From contig NZ_LT854640.1 of the NCBI RefSeq assembly GCF_900184255.1, positions 2,234,877-2,298,876 of the forward strand: a stretch of DNA of 64,000 bases, in the 5' to 3' direction. The notes beneath the pieces were generated by a model. That model saw only the letters and a list, made by a program, of their open reading frames with translations. It ran no database searches and had not been told where the DNA came from. Below, piece by piece: positions 7,848 to 16,462 of this stretch (its first letter is position 1; each line of letters begins with the position of its first letter). The translations under genes and the position numbers were made by a program. The DNA is from Haloimpatiens massiliensis (GTDB lineage: Bacteria; Bacillota; Clostridia; Clostridiales; Clostridiaceae).

Positions 7848-8807
7848 CTAATCAAAAGTTATAGGAGATGTTATTCTTTTAGTGTATGCATCTAACCATT
7901 CCTGACTTGCTACTTCATAGGTTGTTTTGCCATCTACATTCTTACATACATAAACTGTAGGTTCTTTACTGTCTGTAGCCACTGAAAAAGAAAATCCATC
8001 AATATTAGTTGCTACTCCAAATTCACCCTTATTATTTAAACATACTACAGATAAATCTCCTGCTTTCTTTCTCTTTTTAATTAATTTTTCATTCAAATCT
8101 TCAACAGCTTTATCTGCAGCTTCCTGTGGAGTACATCCTTCTTTCATAAGTCTAACTATTTCATAGGAAATGCAGCCCTTCATTAAGTCTTCTCCAAGTC
8201 CAGTAGCTGTTGCTCCTCCTACTTCACTATCTACGTAGAAACCTGAACCACAAACTGGTGAATCTCCAACTCTTCCTTTTCTTTTCATAAATAACCCACT
8301 AGTTGATGTACCAGAAGCCATAGAGCCATTAGCATCTAATGCTATCATACCAACGGTATCATGACCATCATAAGGACTTAACCCTTTTTCTACAGTTTCT
8401 TTAACTCTTTTCTTGTAATGCATTTTAGCTCTATCTGTTAACATATTAACTCTTTCAAAGCCATTTTTATGAGCATATTCATCTGCTCCAGTTCCTACTA
8501 AAAAGCAATTGAATCTTTCGTCACTTAATTTTTTAGCTACACTTATAGGATTTTTAAAATCTCTTATACCAGCTACTGCTCCTATAGATAAAGTATCCCC
8601 ATCCATATAAGCTGCATCTAACTCAACTTCACCGTTTTCATTTGGCAATCCACCATATCCAACTGATTTATAAAAAGGATAATCCTCAACCATACTAATT
8701 GCCTCTTCTATAGCATCTCCTGCTGGGGCTTTATCTTCTAATGATTTGCATGCCTTAGTTATTCCTTCAACTGCCATTCTCCACGTTGCTATTATTGCCC
8801 ACTTCAT
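7848..8807 (-). CDS. N4-(beta-N-acetylglucosaminyl)-L-asparaginase family (Ntn hydrolase)
   Basis: 319 residues related to glycosylasparaginase/isoaspartyl peptidase. The family is autocleaved before a threonine that becomes the N-terminal nucleophile. Here that is T151 in YDGHDTVGMIALD. The substrate-binding segment TSTSGLFMKRKGRVGDSPVCGSG and the GGATATGLGED motif are characteristic of aspartylglucosaminidases, which release aspartate from GlcNAc-Asn. The start is ATG 8807 after GGAGG. Transcription starts from a sigma-54 promoter at 8856-8874, next to the divergent LevR-type activator. Together with the Lac-family PTS and peptidases this suggests use of glycosylated asparagine or similar conjugates. 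The physiological substrate is inferred, not proven. Confidence 0.88.
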   Translation of the reverse strand: MKWAIIATWRMAVEGITKACKSLEDKAPAGDAIEEAISMVEDYPFYKSVGYGGLPNENGEVELDAAYMDGDTLSIGAVAGIRDFKNPISVAKKLSDERFNCFLVGTGADEYAHKNGFERVNMLTDRAKMHYKKRVKETVEKGLSPYDGHDTVGMIALDANGSMASGTSTSGLFMKRKGRVGDSPVCGSGFYVDSEVGGATATGLGEDLMKGCISYEIVRLMKEGCTPQEAADKAVEDLNEKLIKKRKKAGDLSVVCLNNKGEFGVATNIDGFSFSVATDSKEPTVYVCKNVDGKTTYEVASQEWLDAYTKRITSPITFD

Positions 8808-8855
8808 AAATTTTTTCCTCCATTCTTAATTGTTAGTTATTGATACTTATTATCT

Positions 8856-8874
8856 ATGCAATAACTATGCCAAC
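8856..8874 (-). promoter_or_regulatory. Sigma-54 (-24/-12) promoter of the asparaginase gene
   Basis: On the minus strand the sequence reads GTTGGCATAGTTATTGCAT. The GG at 8871-8870 and the GC at 8859-8858 have exactly ten bases between them, as required for sigma-54. It lies 49 bp before the start codon. Confidence 0.85.
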
Positions 8875-8951
8875 TATAAAATACACAATGATTTTTCAAT
8901 TTACTTATGCTTTTAAACACTTTTCCTAACTAATAATTGATTTTTGTATCA

Positions 8952-9060
8952 AGTGTATTGTAGAATAATACATATACACGTTTACATGGGTTATTTTTCT
9001 GCATAGTGTGTTTTATTTACGCAATTATTGACACAATAATTTAAAATTAATTACACACTT
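8952..9060. promoter_or_regulatory. Putative upstream activator half-sites for the LevR-type regulator
   Basis: Half-sites AGTGTATTG (8952-8960), ATAGTGTGTT (9003-9012) and the inverse ACACACTT (9053-9060) lie 80-190 bp upstream of the sigma-54 promoter. The same ATAGTGTRTT motif clusters upstream of the other sigma-54 promoter of the system (19026-19117), which supports a common activator. Confidence 0.5.
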
Positions 9061-9086
9061 CATTATTTATAAGGGGATAGGATATT

Positions 9087-10685
9087 ATGAAAAGAATAGA
9101 TTTAGTATACAATTCTATAAAAACATTAGATAAAGGTAGTGGAGTAACCACTATTGAAGTTAGTGAATTATTAAATTTAGAGAGGTCTAATGTAAGTAAA
9201 GACTTAAATTTACTAGTTAATGAAGGCTTATTATATAAAAATAGTTCGAGACCTGTAAAATACTTTTTAAATAATGCTACTAATGTAGATTTTACAGCAA
9301 AATCATCTATGGATAACTTAGCTTATCTCTATCCATCATTGATACCATCTATAAAACTAGCTAAAACAGCTATTTTGTATCCAGATAACGGAATGAATTG
9401 CCTGATTATCGGAGATACTGGCGTTGGTAAATCCATGCTAGCAAAATTAATGCATGAATATGCTAAATCACTAGATATTAAGAAAAACATGCCTTTTCTA
9501 CATTTTAACTGCTCAGATTATTCAAATAACCCCCAGCTATTAAGTTCTCATCTTTTTGGAGTAAAAAAAGGCACTTTTACTGGCGCAACTGAAAACAGAG
9601 CTGGACTAATAGAGCAAGCAGATGGAGGTATTTTATTCTTAGATGAAATACACAATCTTCCTAGTGAAGGTCAAGAAATGCTTTTTGTCTTTATGGATAC
9701 AGGCTACTTTAAGAGATTTGGAGAGGTAACAAAAAAAATTCATTCTTCCGCACGTATAATCTGTGCAACAAATAAGGATATAAACTCTTCTCTTTTAGAT
9801 ACATTTATAAGGAGAATTCCAATAAAAATTTACATACCGGGATTGGAGGAAAGGCTTTTAGAAGAAAGACTTACCCTTGTAGAATATTTTATAAAGAATG
9901 AAAGTATAAAACTAAATAAGCCTATTTGGGTATCCTATAACACAATGCTTTGTTTACTATCCTATCATTGCCCTTATAATGTAGGTCAATTGAAAAATGA
10001 TATTAAACTAGCCATTGCTAATGCATATTCCGACTATTTTATTCATAATAAGAAGCAAATTAAAATAAATAGTCCTGATTTACCTGATGAATTAAAAAAC
10101 ATGCTCAATACTCAATTATCCCAAGAAAGACTTTTATTAGATTCTTTAGATATGGTAGATGGCTATTTTATATATGATAAAAATTCCGTAATAACTAGTC
10201 ATTCATTTTTAAAGCAGAAGCATCTTATTCTTAATAGTTTTAAAAAGCTAATAAAGGATACTGCTAGCAATATGATTAATAAAGAAATAAGCAGTGAAGC
10301 TATCATTGACTTTTTTATAGATTATCTAAATATAATTAAAGATGTTGCTTCAAGTTATCAATACAGCCTTAATAATTCTGCATACGAGGAGTTCTTATCA
10401 AGTTTATCCAATTTAGATAATGAACTTACAAACTACTTTACTGATGATATAGTAAAAAATTTCTTTCGTATTCACCTTGATATGGTATATGACAGAATTA
10501 ATCTAATGGACTTTGATTCTCTACCTACTTTAAATAAAATTAAATCTGTTTTTCCAAACTACTATACTATATCGTTAAGCTTAAAATCTGTTATAGAAAG
10601 AGTTTACAATATTAATTTATCTAATACAGAAATACTTTTCTTAACTATTTTTACTATATATTTATATGAAAGACCTAGTCTATAA
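9087..10685 (+). CDS. LevR-type sigma-54 transcriptional activator with AAA+ and PRD domains
   Basis: 532 residues. An N-terminal winged-helix/HTH (about 1-65) is followed by a sigma-54 activating AAA+ domain: Walker A GDTGVGKS (109-116), the sigma-54 contact loop as GTFTGA (162-167) and Walker B GGILFLDEIHNLP. The C-terminal part (about 350-532) resembles a PTS regulation domain. It is shorter than LevR (about 930 residues) and appears to lack the EIIA/EIIB-like modules. The start is ATG 9087 after AGGGGATAGG. It is divergent from the asparaginase and presumably activates that promoter and the one at 18943-18960 in response to PTS phosphorylation. Confidence 0.88.
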   Translation: MKRIDLVYNSIKTLDKGSGVTTIEVSELLNLERSNVSKDLNLLVNEGLLYKNSSRPVKYFLNNATNVDFTAKSSMDNLAYLYPSLIPSIKLAKTAILYPDNGMNCLIIGDTGVGKSMLAKLMHEYAKSLDIKKNMPFLHFNCSDYSNNPQLLSSHLFGVKKGTFTGATENRAGLIEQADGGILFLDEIHNLPSEGQEMLFVFMDTGYFKRFGEVTKKIHSSARIICATNKDINSSLLDTFIRRIPIKIYIPGLEERLLEERLTLVEYFIKNESIKLNKPIWVSYNTMLCLLSYHCPYNVGQLKNDIKLAIANAYSDYFIHNKKQIKINSPDLPDELKNMLNTQLSQERLLLDSLDMVDGYFIYDKNSVITSHSFLKQKHLILNSFKKLIKDTASNMINKEISSEAIIDFFIDYLNIIKDVASSYQYSLNNSAYEEFLSSLSNLDNELTNYFTDDIVKNFFRIHLDMVYDRINLMDFDSLPTLNKIKSVFPNYYTISLSLKSVIERVYNINLSNTEILFLTIFTIYLYERPSL

Positions 10686-10698
10686 AAGTATATAATCC

Positions 10699-10751
10699 AA
10701 CCCAGCAATCAGTAATAGTTCATTCATTAATCTTTTACTGAGTGCTGGGTT
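10699..10751 (+). terminator. Large hairpin after the LevR-type regulator gene
   Basis: AACCCAGCA-TCAGTAA pairs with TTACTGA-TGCTGGGTT across an 18-base loop, 13 bp after the stop codon. The downstream T tract is weak, so termination is likely but not certain. The remainder of the gap to 10904 shows nothing recognisable. Confidence 0.6.
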
Positions 10752-10904
10752 ATATATTGATTGAAAAATAAATCAGAAATTTTCTAAATGAAATGAAAAA
10801 AGTCCACATTATTGATATTGGATATTTGCTATTTATAATTTCAATTATTATCTAATATAAATTCTAAAAATCATGCGCAAAGTTGAGATATTAATATTAC
10901 TAAA

Positions 10905-12290
10905 TTATTTAGCTAATTCATAAATTGCTTTAGCATAAATTTTAATACATTTTTCAAGTAAGGATATTTCTATAAATTCATTAGCTTTATGAGCTAAATC
11001 CTCACTACCTTTAAATAAGGCTCCAAAAGCTACTGTATTAGGCATTAATTTAGCATAAGTTCCTCCACCTGTAGATAAAAGTTCCGCTTCCTCCCCTACT
11101 ATATCTTCATATGATTTTTTTAAAGCTTTTATCATTTTATGCTCCTTTGGGAAATGCAATGGTGGATTATGATTTCCCATATGAAAAGTTAAATTAGTAT
11201 CTTTTATTTTCTCATTAATATTGTTTACTATACTATCACTAGAAACTGTAACTGGATACCTAATGTTAAATCTCATGCGTATTTCTGAACTATTACCATT
11301 AATAATTCCCAAGTTTAAAGTTAAATTTCCAGACTCCTCATCCCAAAAATTTATTCCTAATTTACTTCCACTATAATCCTTTCCAATTAACTGTGAAAAA
11401 TCCTTTAAAAACATTGTAAAGCTATCTTGAAAATCTAATATTTCATTTAAGTATAATATCATATTAGCTATAGCATTTTCTCCTGCTTCTGGTGTACTTC
11501 CATGAGAAGCTTTTCCTCTGCTTATTATAATAATGTGATTTTCATGAGATTCTAAATCTATTCTATACTTTTCCTTTAAACCTTCATCTTTAAATACCTG
11601 AAGTAATTTAGAATTGCCATCATGTATTATTTTACACTCACAATAATCAGGAACTATATTAGATTTTTTGCCACCTTTTATATAGTCTATTTTATAGCCA
11701 CAAAGATTATTTTCTAACTTTTGAACTAATTCAAAGGTAAAAATACCCTTTTCAGAGGTTACTATTGGAAAGTATGCATCTGGAGTGAAACAATATTTAG
11801 GTGCTTTTTCTTTCTTTAAATAATAGTCTATATCCTCTGTACCAGATTCTTCATTAGTTCCAAAAATAATTCTAACTTTTTTGGATAATTTAACATTAGA
11901 ATCCTTTAATAGTTTTGCTGCATAAAGAGCTGCCATTATTGGCCCTTTATCATCTATGGCTCCTCTAGCGTATAATTTTTCATCTTTTATTATAGGTTCA
12001 AAGGAATTTGTATTCCAACCATTGCCTTCCGGCACCACATCTATATGTCCTAATACTCCTACGTATTCATCACCCTGTCCAAACTCCGCATAGCCTACAT
12101 AGTTATCTAAATTAACTGTATTAAATCCATAGGATTTAGCTATGTCCAATACACAGTTTAATCCTTTTGCTACTCCCTTACCAAAAGGATTAAATTCATC
12201 AGGCACATCTTTAATTGTTTTTTCCTTTAATACAATTTTTAAATCCTCTAAAAAACTATTATTTATTTTAATATCTTTAATAAATTCCAT
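10905..12290 (-). CDS. M20 family dipeptidase (PepV/Sapep-like)
   Basis: 461 residues from ATG 12290, nine bases after AGGAGA (a GTG at 12299 is too close to the binding site). M20A dipeptidases release amino acids from dipeptides using two zinc or manganese ions. The ligands and catalytic residues are visible in GVLGHIDVVPEGNGW, RGAIDDKGPIMAAL, FGTNEESGTEDI and TPDAYFPIV, and ASHGSTPEAG marks the lid. The C-terminal GGGTYAKLMPNTVAFG and EDLAHKANE are typical of PepV/Sapep. It is the last gene of the minus-strand series beginning at 18843 and is a full-length paralogue of 14679-15803. Confidence 0.9.
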   Translation of the reverse strand: MEFIKDIKINNSFLEDLKIVLKEKTIKDVPDEFNPFGKGVAKGLNCVLDIAKSYGFNTVNLDNYVGYAEFGQGDEYVGVLGHIDVVPEGNGWNTNSFEPIIKDEKLYARGAIDDKGPIMAALYAAKLLKDSNVKLSKKVRIIFGTNEESGTEDIDYYLKKEKAPKYCFTPDAYFPIVTSEKGIFTFELVQKLENNLCGYKIDYIKGGKKSNIVPDYCECKIIHDGNSKLLQVFKDEGLKEKYRIDLESHENHIIIISRGKASHGSTPEAGENAIANMILYLNEILDFQDSFTMFLKDFSQLIGKDYSGSKLGINFWDEESGNLTLNLGIINGNSSEIRMRFNIRYPVTVSSDSIVNNINEKIKDTNLTFHMGNHNPPLHFPKEHKMIKALKKSYEDIVGEEAELLSTGGGTYAKLMPNTVAFGALFKGSEDLAHKANEFIEISLLEKCIKIYAKAIYELAK

Positions 12291-12320
12291 AATACTCACT
12301 CTCCTAAATTTTTCGTAAAG

Positions 12321-13424
12321 CTATCTATTATTATCTTTTATTTCTTCTATCAATTTCCAATTTAATATTTTACAAAACTCTGCAATAACCTTTACTGTTT
12401 GTACATAATCTTTTCGATGAATTATTAATCTAGGTGAATGCATATATCTTGTTGGTATAGATAATGTCATTGTTACAATACCCTGAAATGTTTTGTGTAT
12501 ATTTCCTGCATCCGTGCCGCCTGCAGTCATACAATCATAGTTTATATCTAATCCTAATTTCTCAGAAATTTCTTCTAACTTTTTAATTAATCCTCTATTC
12601 GCTAGTGTTGAAGAATCTAGTATACTAAGTATTACTCCTCCACCTAGTTTTACTTCCCCTTTATCCATTGGAGTATCCTTAGCTGTTGTCACATCTAATG
12701 CAAAAGCAATATCTGGTTTTACAACCTGTGTGGAAGTTCTAGCTCCTCTTAATCCCACTTCTTCTTGAACTGTGCCAACTGCATAAATATTTGCACAATG
12801 CTCAACGTTTTGAAGCTCCTTCAATACATCTATCGCCACTGCCACACCTATTCTGTCATCCCACGCCTTACCTGCTAAATAATTTGGATTATTCATAATC
12901 TTAAATTTAGAATTAGGCGTTATCATATCTCCAATTTGTATTCCCAATTCTTCTGCCTGTTCTTTTGTATCTATCCCTAAATCCATAAACAAATCAACAG
13001 GCTTAATTACTTTTGCCTTCTCTGAAACTGACATTCCATGTGGTGCACGACTTCCAATGATACCAGTAATTTTTTTACCTTTTGATGTGGTTAAAATCAT
13101 TTCCTGTGAAGGCAATACATGTCCCCACCATCCCCCTACAGGTAATATTTTTATATAACCTTTGTCATCAATATCTCTTACCATAAATCCTACTTCATCC
13201 ATATGTCCAGCAATCATAACCCTTGGTCCATTATTCTTACCTTTTTTTAGTCCAATAATCGATCCTAGGTTGTCATATAAAATTTCATCAGCATAATTAT
13301 CTAAATACTTTTTAACAACTCTACTAACTTCTTTCTCACAACCTGATATTCCATCAGCTTCACTTAACTCCTTTAGCATTTGTAAATCTACATTGCCATA
13401 TGGTTCTATCCTATTTTCACTCAT
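12321..13424 (-). CDS. M42 family metallopeptidase (glutamyl aminopeptidase / FrvX type)
   Basis: 367 residues from ATG 13424 after GGAGG (an earlier in-frame ATG lacks a binding site). M42 enzymes form tetrahedral dodecamers that trim short peptides. The full metal set appears present: AGHMDEVGF (His), GKAWDDRIG (bridging Asp), QEEVGLRGA (catalytic Glu pair), FALDVTTA (Asp) and RYMHSPR (His), plus TAGGTDAGNIH. It ends 22 bp before the PepV-like gene. Its neighbour at 13479-14555 is a diverged paralogue lacking some of these residues. Confidence 0.9.
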   Translation of the reverse strand: MSENRIEPYGNVDLQMLKELSEADGISGCEKEVSRVVKKYLDNYADEILYDNLGSIIGLKKGKNNGPRVMIAGHMDEVGFMVRDIDDKGYIKILPVGGWWGHVLPSQEMILTTSKGKKITGIIGSRAPHGMSVSEKAKVIKPVDLFMDLGIDTKEQAEELGIQIGDMITPNSKFKIMNNPNYLAGKAWDDRIGVAVAIDVLKELQNVEHCANIYAVGTVQEEVGLRGARTSTQVVKPDIAFALDVTTAKDTPMDKGEVKLGGGVILSILDSSTLANRGLIKKLEEISEKLGLDINYDCMTAGGTDAGNIHKTFQGIVTMTLSIPTRYMHSPRLIIHRKDYVQTVKVIAEFCKILNWKLIEEIKDNNR

Positions 13425-13478
13425 GAGCTTTCCTCCAACACATTTATTCATATATTTTATACACTAAATATATGAATT

Positions 13479-14555
13479 TTATCTATTTTCTGACTTGAAT
13501 TTTTCAATAGTTTCTTCATCTAATGATTTAATTACTTCTATGATCGCTTCTTTTGCAGCTATGTAATCATCCACATGAATAATTGAACTATTTGTATTTA
13601 TATTTCTAGCACATATATTAGTAGTTAAAGTTGGGCAACCTATAAGTAATTTATGAATCCATCCAGCATCTCCATCTCCCATGGAGTAAAAATATTGATG
13701 CTTTATATCTTCCGATTTACAAATATTAACTAAATGATTTAAAAGCGTTCTATTAGGCATCATAGATTTATCATAATAATTAATTAATACACCTTCTCCT
13801 AACTTACCCATTGATTCTTTATTACCATTCACATCATTTGCTCCTAAACAATCCATTACAATGCCTAAATCAGGCTTAATTAGATTAGTAGAAGTTTGAG
13901 CGCCTCTTAATCCAACTTCTTCTTGCACTGTACATCCAATATATAAATCCACATCTAAATCCACATCTTTTAACGCTTCTAATATTTCAATACCCATAAC
14001 ACAACCATAACGATTGTTCCAAGCTTTAGAAATAATTCTTTTATCTCCTGCCAACACTTCAAATTGCCCATCAGCTACAATTGAGTCTCCTAACTTTATT
14101 CCTAATTTATCAATTTCCTCTTTGCTAGTTGCCCCAATATCTACTAATAGTTTACTCACTTCTATTGCCTTAGACTTGTCTCTTTCAGAGCCATTATCTA
14201 TTATACTTCCCTTAAATTCCTCGCCCTCTCTGTTTATTAATCTAACTCTTTGAGCTAATAAAGCTTGATTTTCAATATTGCCTAAAGGTAATATTTTAAT
14301 TAATCCCATATCTGTAATTCCATTAACTATAAATCCCGCTTCATCCATATGCCCACAGATCATAACTCTCTTAGCATTTTCTTTTCCACAAGATTTTACT
14401 GCAAAAACTGAACCTAAATTATCGAAAATTATTTTATCTGTGTATTTTCTATAATGCTTTTGCAATGCCTTTGAAATGTATTTTTCATTACCTGAAATTC
14501 CGATTGTTTGAGTAATTTCTCTCATTAATTTTAGTGTGCTATCACTTAATTTCAT
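13479..14555 (-). CDS. M42 family peptidase paralogue with altered metal site
   Basis: 358 residues, clearly M42 (CGHMDEAGFIV, VQEEVGLRGAQTST, GIVMDCLGAND). However, the segment that normally holds the bridging Asp reads SKAWNNRYG instead of AWDDRxG. The segment that normally holds the last metal His (RYxHSP) reads ARNINTNSS. GGTDA is changed to GDGDA. One or both metals may therefore not bind. It could have a changed specificity, be a structural partner of the intact M42 enzyme encoded next to it, or be decaying. It starts at ATG 14555 after AAGGGG. The reading frame is intact and codon use is like its neighbours. Confidence 0.85.
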   Translation of the reverse strand: MKLSDSTLKLMREITQTIGISGNEKYISKALQKHYRKYTDKIIFDNLGSVFAVKSCGKENAKRVMICGHMDEAGFIVNGITDMGLIKILPLGNIENQALLAQRVRLINREGEEFKGSIIDNGSERDKSKAIEVSKLLVDIGATSKEEIDKLGIKLGDSIVADGQFEVLAGDKRIISKAWNNRYGCVMGIEILEALKDVDLDVDLYIGCTVQEEVGLRGAQTSTNLIKPDLGIVMDCLGANDVNGNKESMGKLGEGVLINYYDKSMMPNRTLLNHLVNICKSEDIKHQYFYSMGDGDAGWIHKLLIGCPTLTTNICARNINTNSSIIHVDDYIAAKEAIIEVIKSLDEETIEKFKSENR

Positions 14556-14678
14556 ATTTCTTTACCCCTTTTCTTTCATGTATGTCTTATTAATATGTGT
14601 GCGTCTTATTAATATGAACTAATAACCTTTTTGTGGTTTAATCATAACCTTAATAAAAATAATTTTGTTTATAATATT

Positions 14679-15803
14679 TTATTTTGCTAATTTATAAATT
14701 GCCTGAGTGTATATTTTTGCATTTAAAATAATATCGCTAATGTCCATATATTCATTAGGATTATGTGCAATACCCTTTTGTCCTGGAAAAGATGGTCCAA
14801 AGGGTACAATGTTAGGCATAAGTTTCGCATAAGTTCCACCTGTAGTTGTAACTGGAGTACCGTCTAAACAGGTAACTTCCTCATATGCTTCCTGCAAAGA
14901 CTTAACTAAAAAACAATCTTTTTCAAACCTAACTGGATTATAATTTTGTAATAATTCTATTTGAAAATTAGTTGAAATTTTAGATTCTATTTGTTCAATT
15001 ATTTCTTCTATAGTGCATACAGCTGGATAACTTAAGTCAAATTGAAAATTTAAACAACCTTCCTTCATATCTAAATAGTACTTTCGCATCTCCATAGCTC
15101 CAAACTCTTTATCATTATAATTAATTCCTAATCTATCGCCATCTGATTTACTAGATAAAAAGTAATCGTTAACCATATTAAAAAATTCTTGCGTTAATTC
15201 TTCATAATTTTCTTTATACACCTTTGTTCCTATCTTAATTTTAGCCCTGCCCCTCTCACCATAAACCACTGGATACTTGCAATCAGGCGTAAACCCCATA
15301 ATTGGAGGTTTTTCCTTTGTCAAATAATAATTTAAATCTTTAAATCCACTTTCTTCATCAGTACCAAATATAATGCGTACTGGTTTGTTCAATTTTAAAT
15401 TACATTCCTTTATGACATATAATGCATATAGAGCACTAATAATTGGTCCTTTGTTGTCTAGTACCCCTCTACTATAAATTTTGCCATCTTCAACGTGTCC
15501 ACTAAATGGTGGGTTATTCCATCCCTCTTCTATAGGAACCACATCTAAATGTCCTAAAACTCCTATATAATCTTCTCCTTCACCTAATTGTGCATATCCT
15601 ATATATCCATCAATATTTTTTGTTTTAAAACCTAATTCTTTAGAAATTTCTAGTGCCTTCATTAGTGCATTATTAACATTTTCTCCAAAGGGTGCCTGTG
15701 GCTTTGCTTCACCCTTTATACTTGGTATTTTTACCACTTCTATAATATGTTCTATTAGACTATCTTTTAATTCATCTATTTTATTATTTAAAATTTTTTC
15801 CAT
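14679..15803 (-). CDS. M20 family dipeptidase (short PepV-like paralogue)
   Basis: 374 residues. It shares with 10905-12290 the motifs GVLGHLDVVPIEEGW, SRGVLDNKGPIISAL, FGTDEESGFKDL, GFTPDCKYPVVYGERG and TTTGGTYAKLMPNIVPFG, so it is an M20A metal dipeptidase. About 85 residues of the lid domain present in the longer paralogue, including the ASHGSTPEAG segment, are missing, which may change substrate size. The start ATG 15803 has only a weak ribosome binding site, and an intrinsic terminator precedes it. Its expression may depend on read-through from the GrdB-like gene. Confidence 0.87.
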   Translation of the reverse strand: MEKILNNKIDELKDSLIEHIIEVVKIPSIKGEAKPQAPFGENVNNALMKALEISKELGFKTKNIDGYIGYAQLGEGEDYIGVLGHLDVVPIEEGWNNPPFSGHVEDGKIYSRGVLDNKGPIISALYALYVIKECNLKLNKPVRIIFGTDEESGFKDLNYYLTKEKPPIMGFTPDCKYPVVYGERGRAKIKIGTKVYKENYEELTQEFFNMVNDYFLSSKSDGDRLGINYNDKEFGAMEMRKYYLDMKEGCLNFQFDLSYPAVCTIEEIIEQIESKISTNFQIELLQNYNPVRFEKDCFLVKSLQEAYEEVTCLDGTPVTTTGGTYAKLMPNIVPFGPSFPGQKGIAHNPNEYMDISDIILNAKIYTQAIYKLAK

Positions 15804-15897
15804 ACTATGCTTGTGCTTTAAATCTAATATTTTATATTCACATAATTTGTATATTTTATAAAAGCACTACCTCCATATTTCATATTCTTATGTGAAA

Positions 15898-15924
15898 AGG
15901 TAGCCTAACTAAATTAGACTACCT
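15898..15924 (-). terminator. Intrinsic terminator / attenuator inside the PTS-peptidase series
   Basis: AGGTAGTCTAA and TTAGGCTACCT (minus strand) form an 11-bp stem with one mismatch and a short loop, followed by TTTTC. It lies between the GrdB-like stop and the M20 start and would lower transcription of the four peptidase genes relative to the PTS genes. Confidence 0.6.
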
Positions 15925-15929
15925 ATTTT

Positions 15930-16451
15930 TTAATAACATATTTTCTTTATATAATCACTTATATCTCCGCCGTCAACTTTCTTCTTAGCTAAAGCACAAA
16001 TATTTCTAAGTGATTCACTTAACCCTGTTCCACCCTTTTTAGGCATAACTACAATATTTACTAAATCCTTATATTCTGAGATAGTTTCTTCATTTTCCTT
16101 TGACATTGCAGCTATAGCTGGAATATCAGTTTTTTCATTTATTTCATGAGCTAAAACTGCACACATTTTTGCATATCCAGCATAATTAAAAGCTGGTCCA
16201 CATATAACTACATCTGGATTGATTTTTTTTACCATGGCAGTCATTTTTAATTTTACCTCATCTTCATTTTTTTTAAAAAATCCATCTCCACAATATAAAC
16301 AAGCTACAACCTTTCCATCTACTTGTTTTAATGCCGGTTCTAACATACTTGCTGAACCTATAGCCATAGCTTTACCACCTAAAGGCAAATTAGGGTTTTC
16401 CTTACCACCTTGCCCTGCTTGGGTTTGGTCAAATATCATTAAAACCTTCAT
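15930..16451 (-). CDS. Stand-alone GrdB-like domain protein (glycine/sarcosine/betaine reductase B-like)
   Basis: 173 residues matching only the N-terminal half of GrdB, the substrate-specific subunit of selenoprotein reductases (about 430 residues). Recognisable motifs: FDQTQAGQGGKENP near the start, ACLYCGDGFFKKNEDE, VVICGPAFNYAGYAKMCAVLA and IPAIAAMSKENEE. The C-terminal region that carries the redox-active Cys/Sec motif of true GrdB is absent, so reductase activity of the Stickland type is unlikely. It sits 11 bp after EIIC with a strong AGGAGG and is cotranscribed with the PTS. A role on the PTS substrate or its product is possible but unknown. Confidence 0.78.
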   Translation of the reverse strand: MKVLMIFDQTQAGQGGKENPNLPLGGKAMAIGSASMLEPALKQVDGKVVACLYCGDGFFKKNEDEVKLKMTAMVKKINPDVVICGPAFNYAGYAKMCAVLAHEINEKTDIPAIAAMSKENEETISEYKDLVNIVVMPKKGGTGLSESLRNICALAKKKVDGGDISDYIKKICY

Positions 16452-16462
16452 TGCTTTACCTC

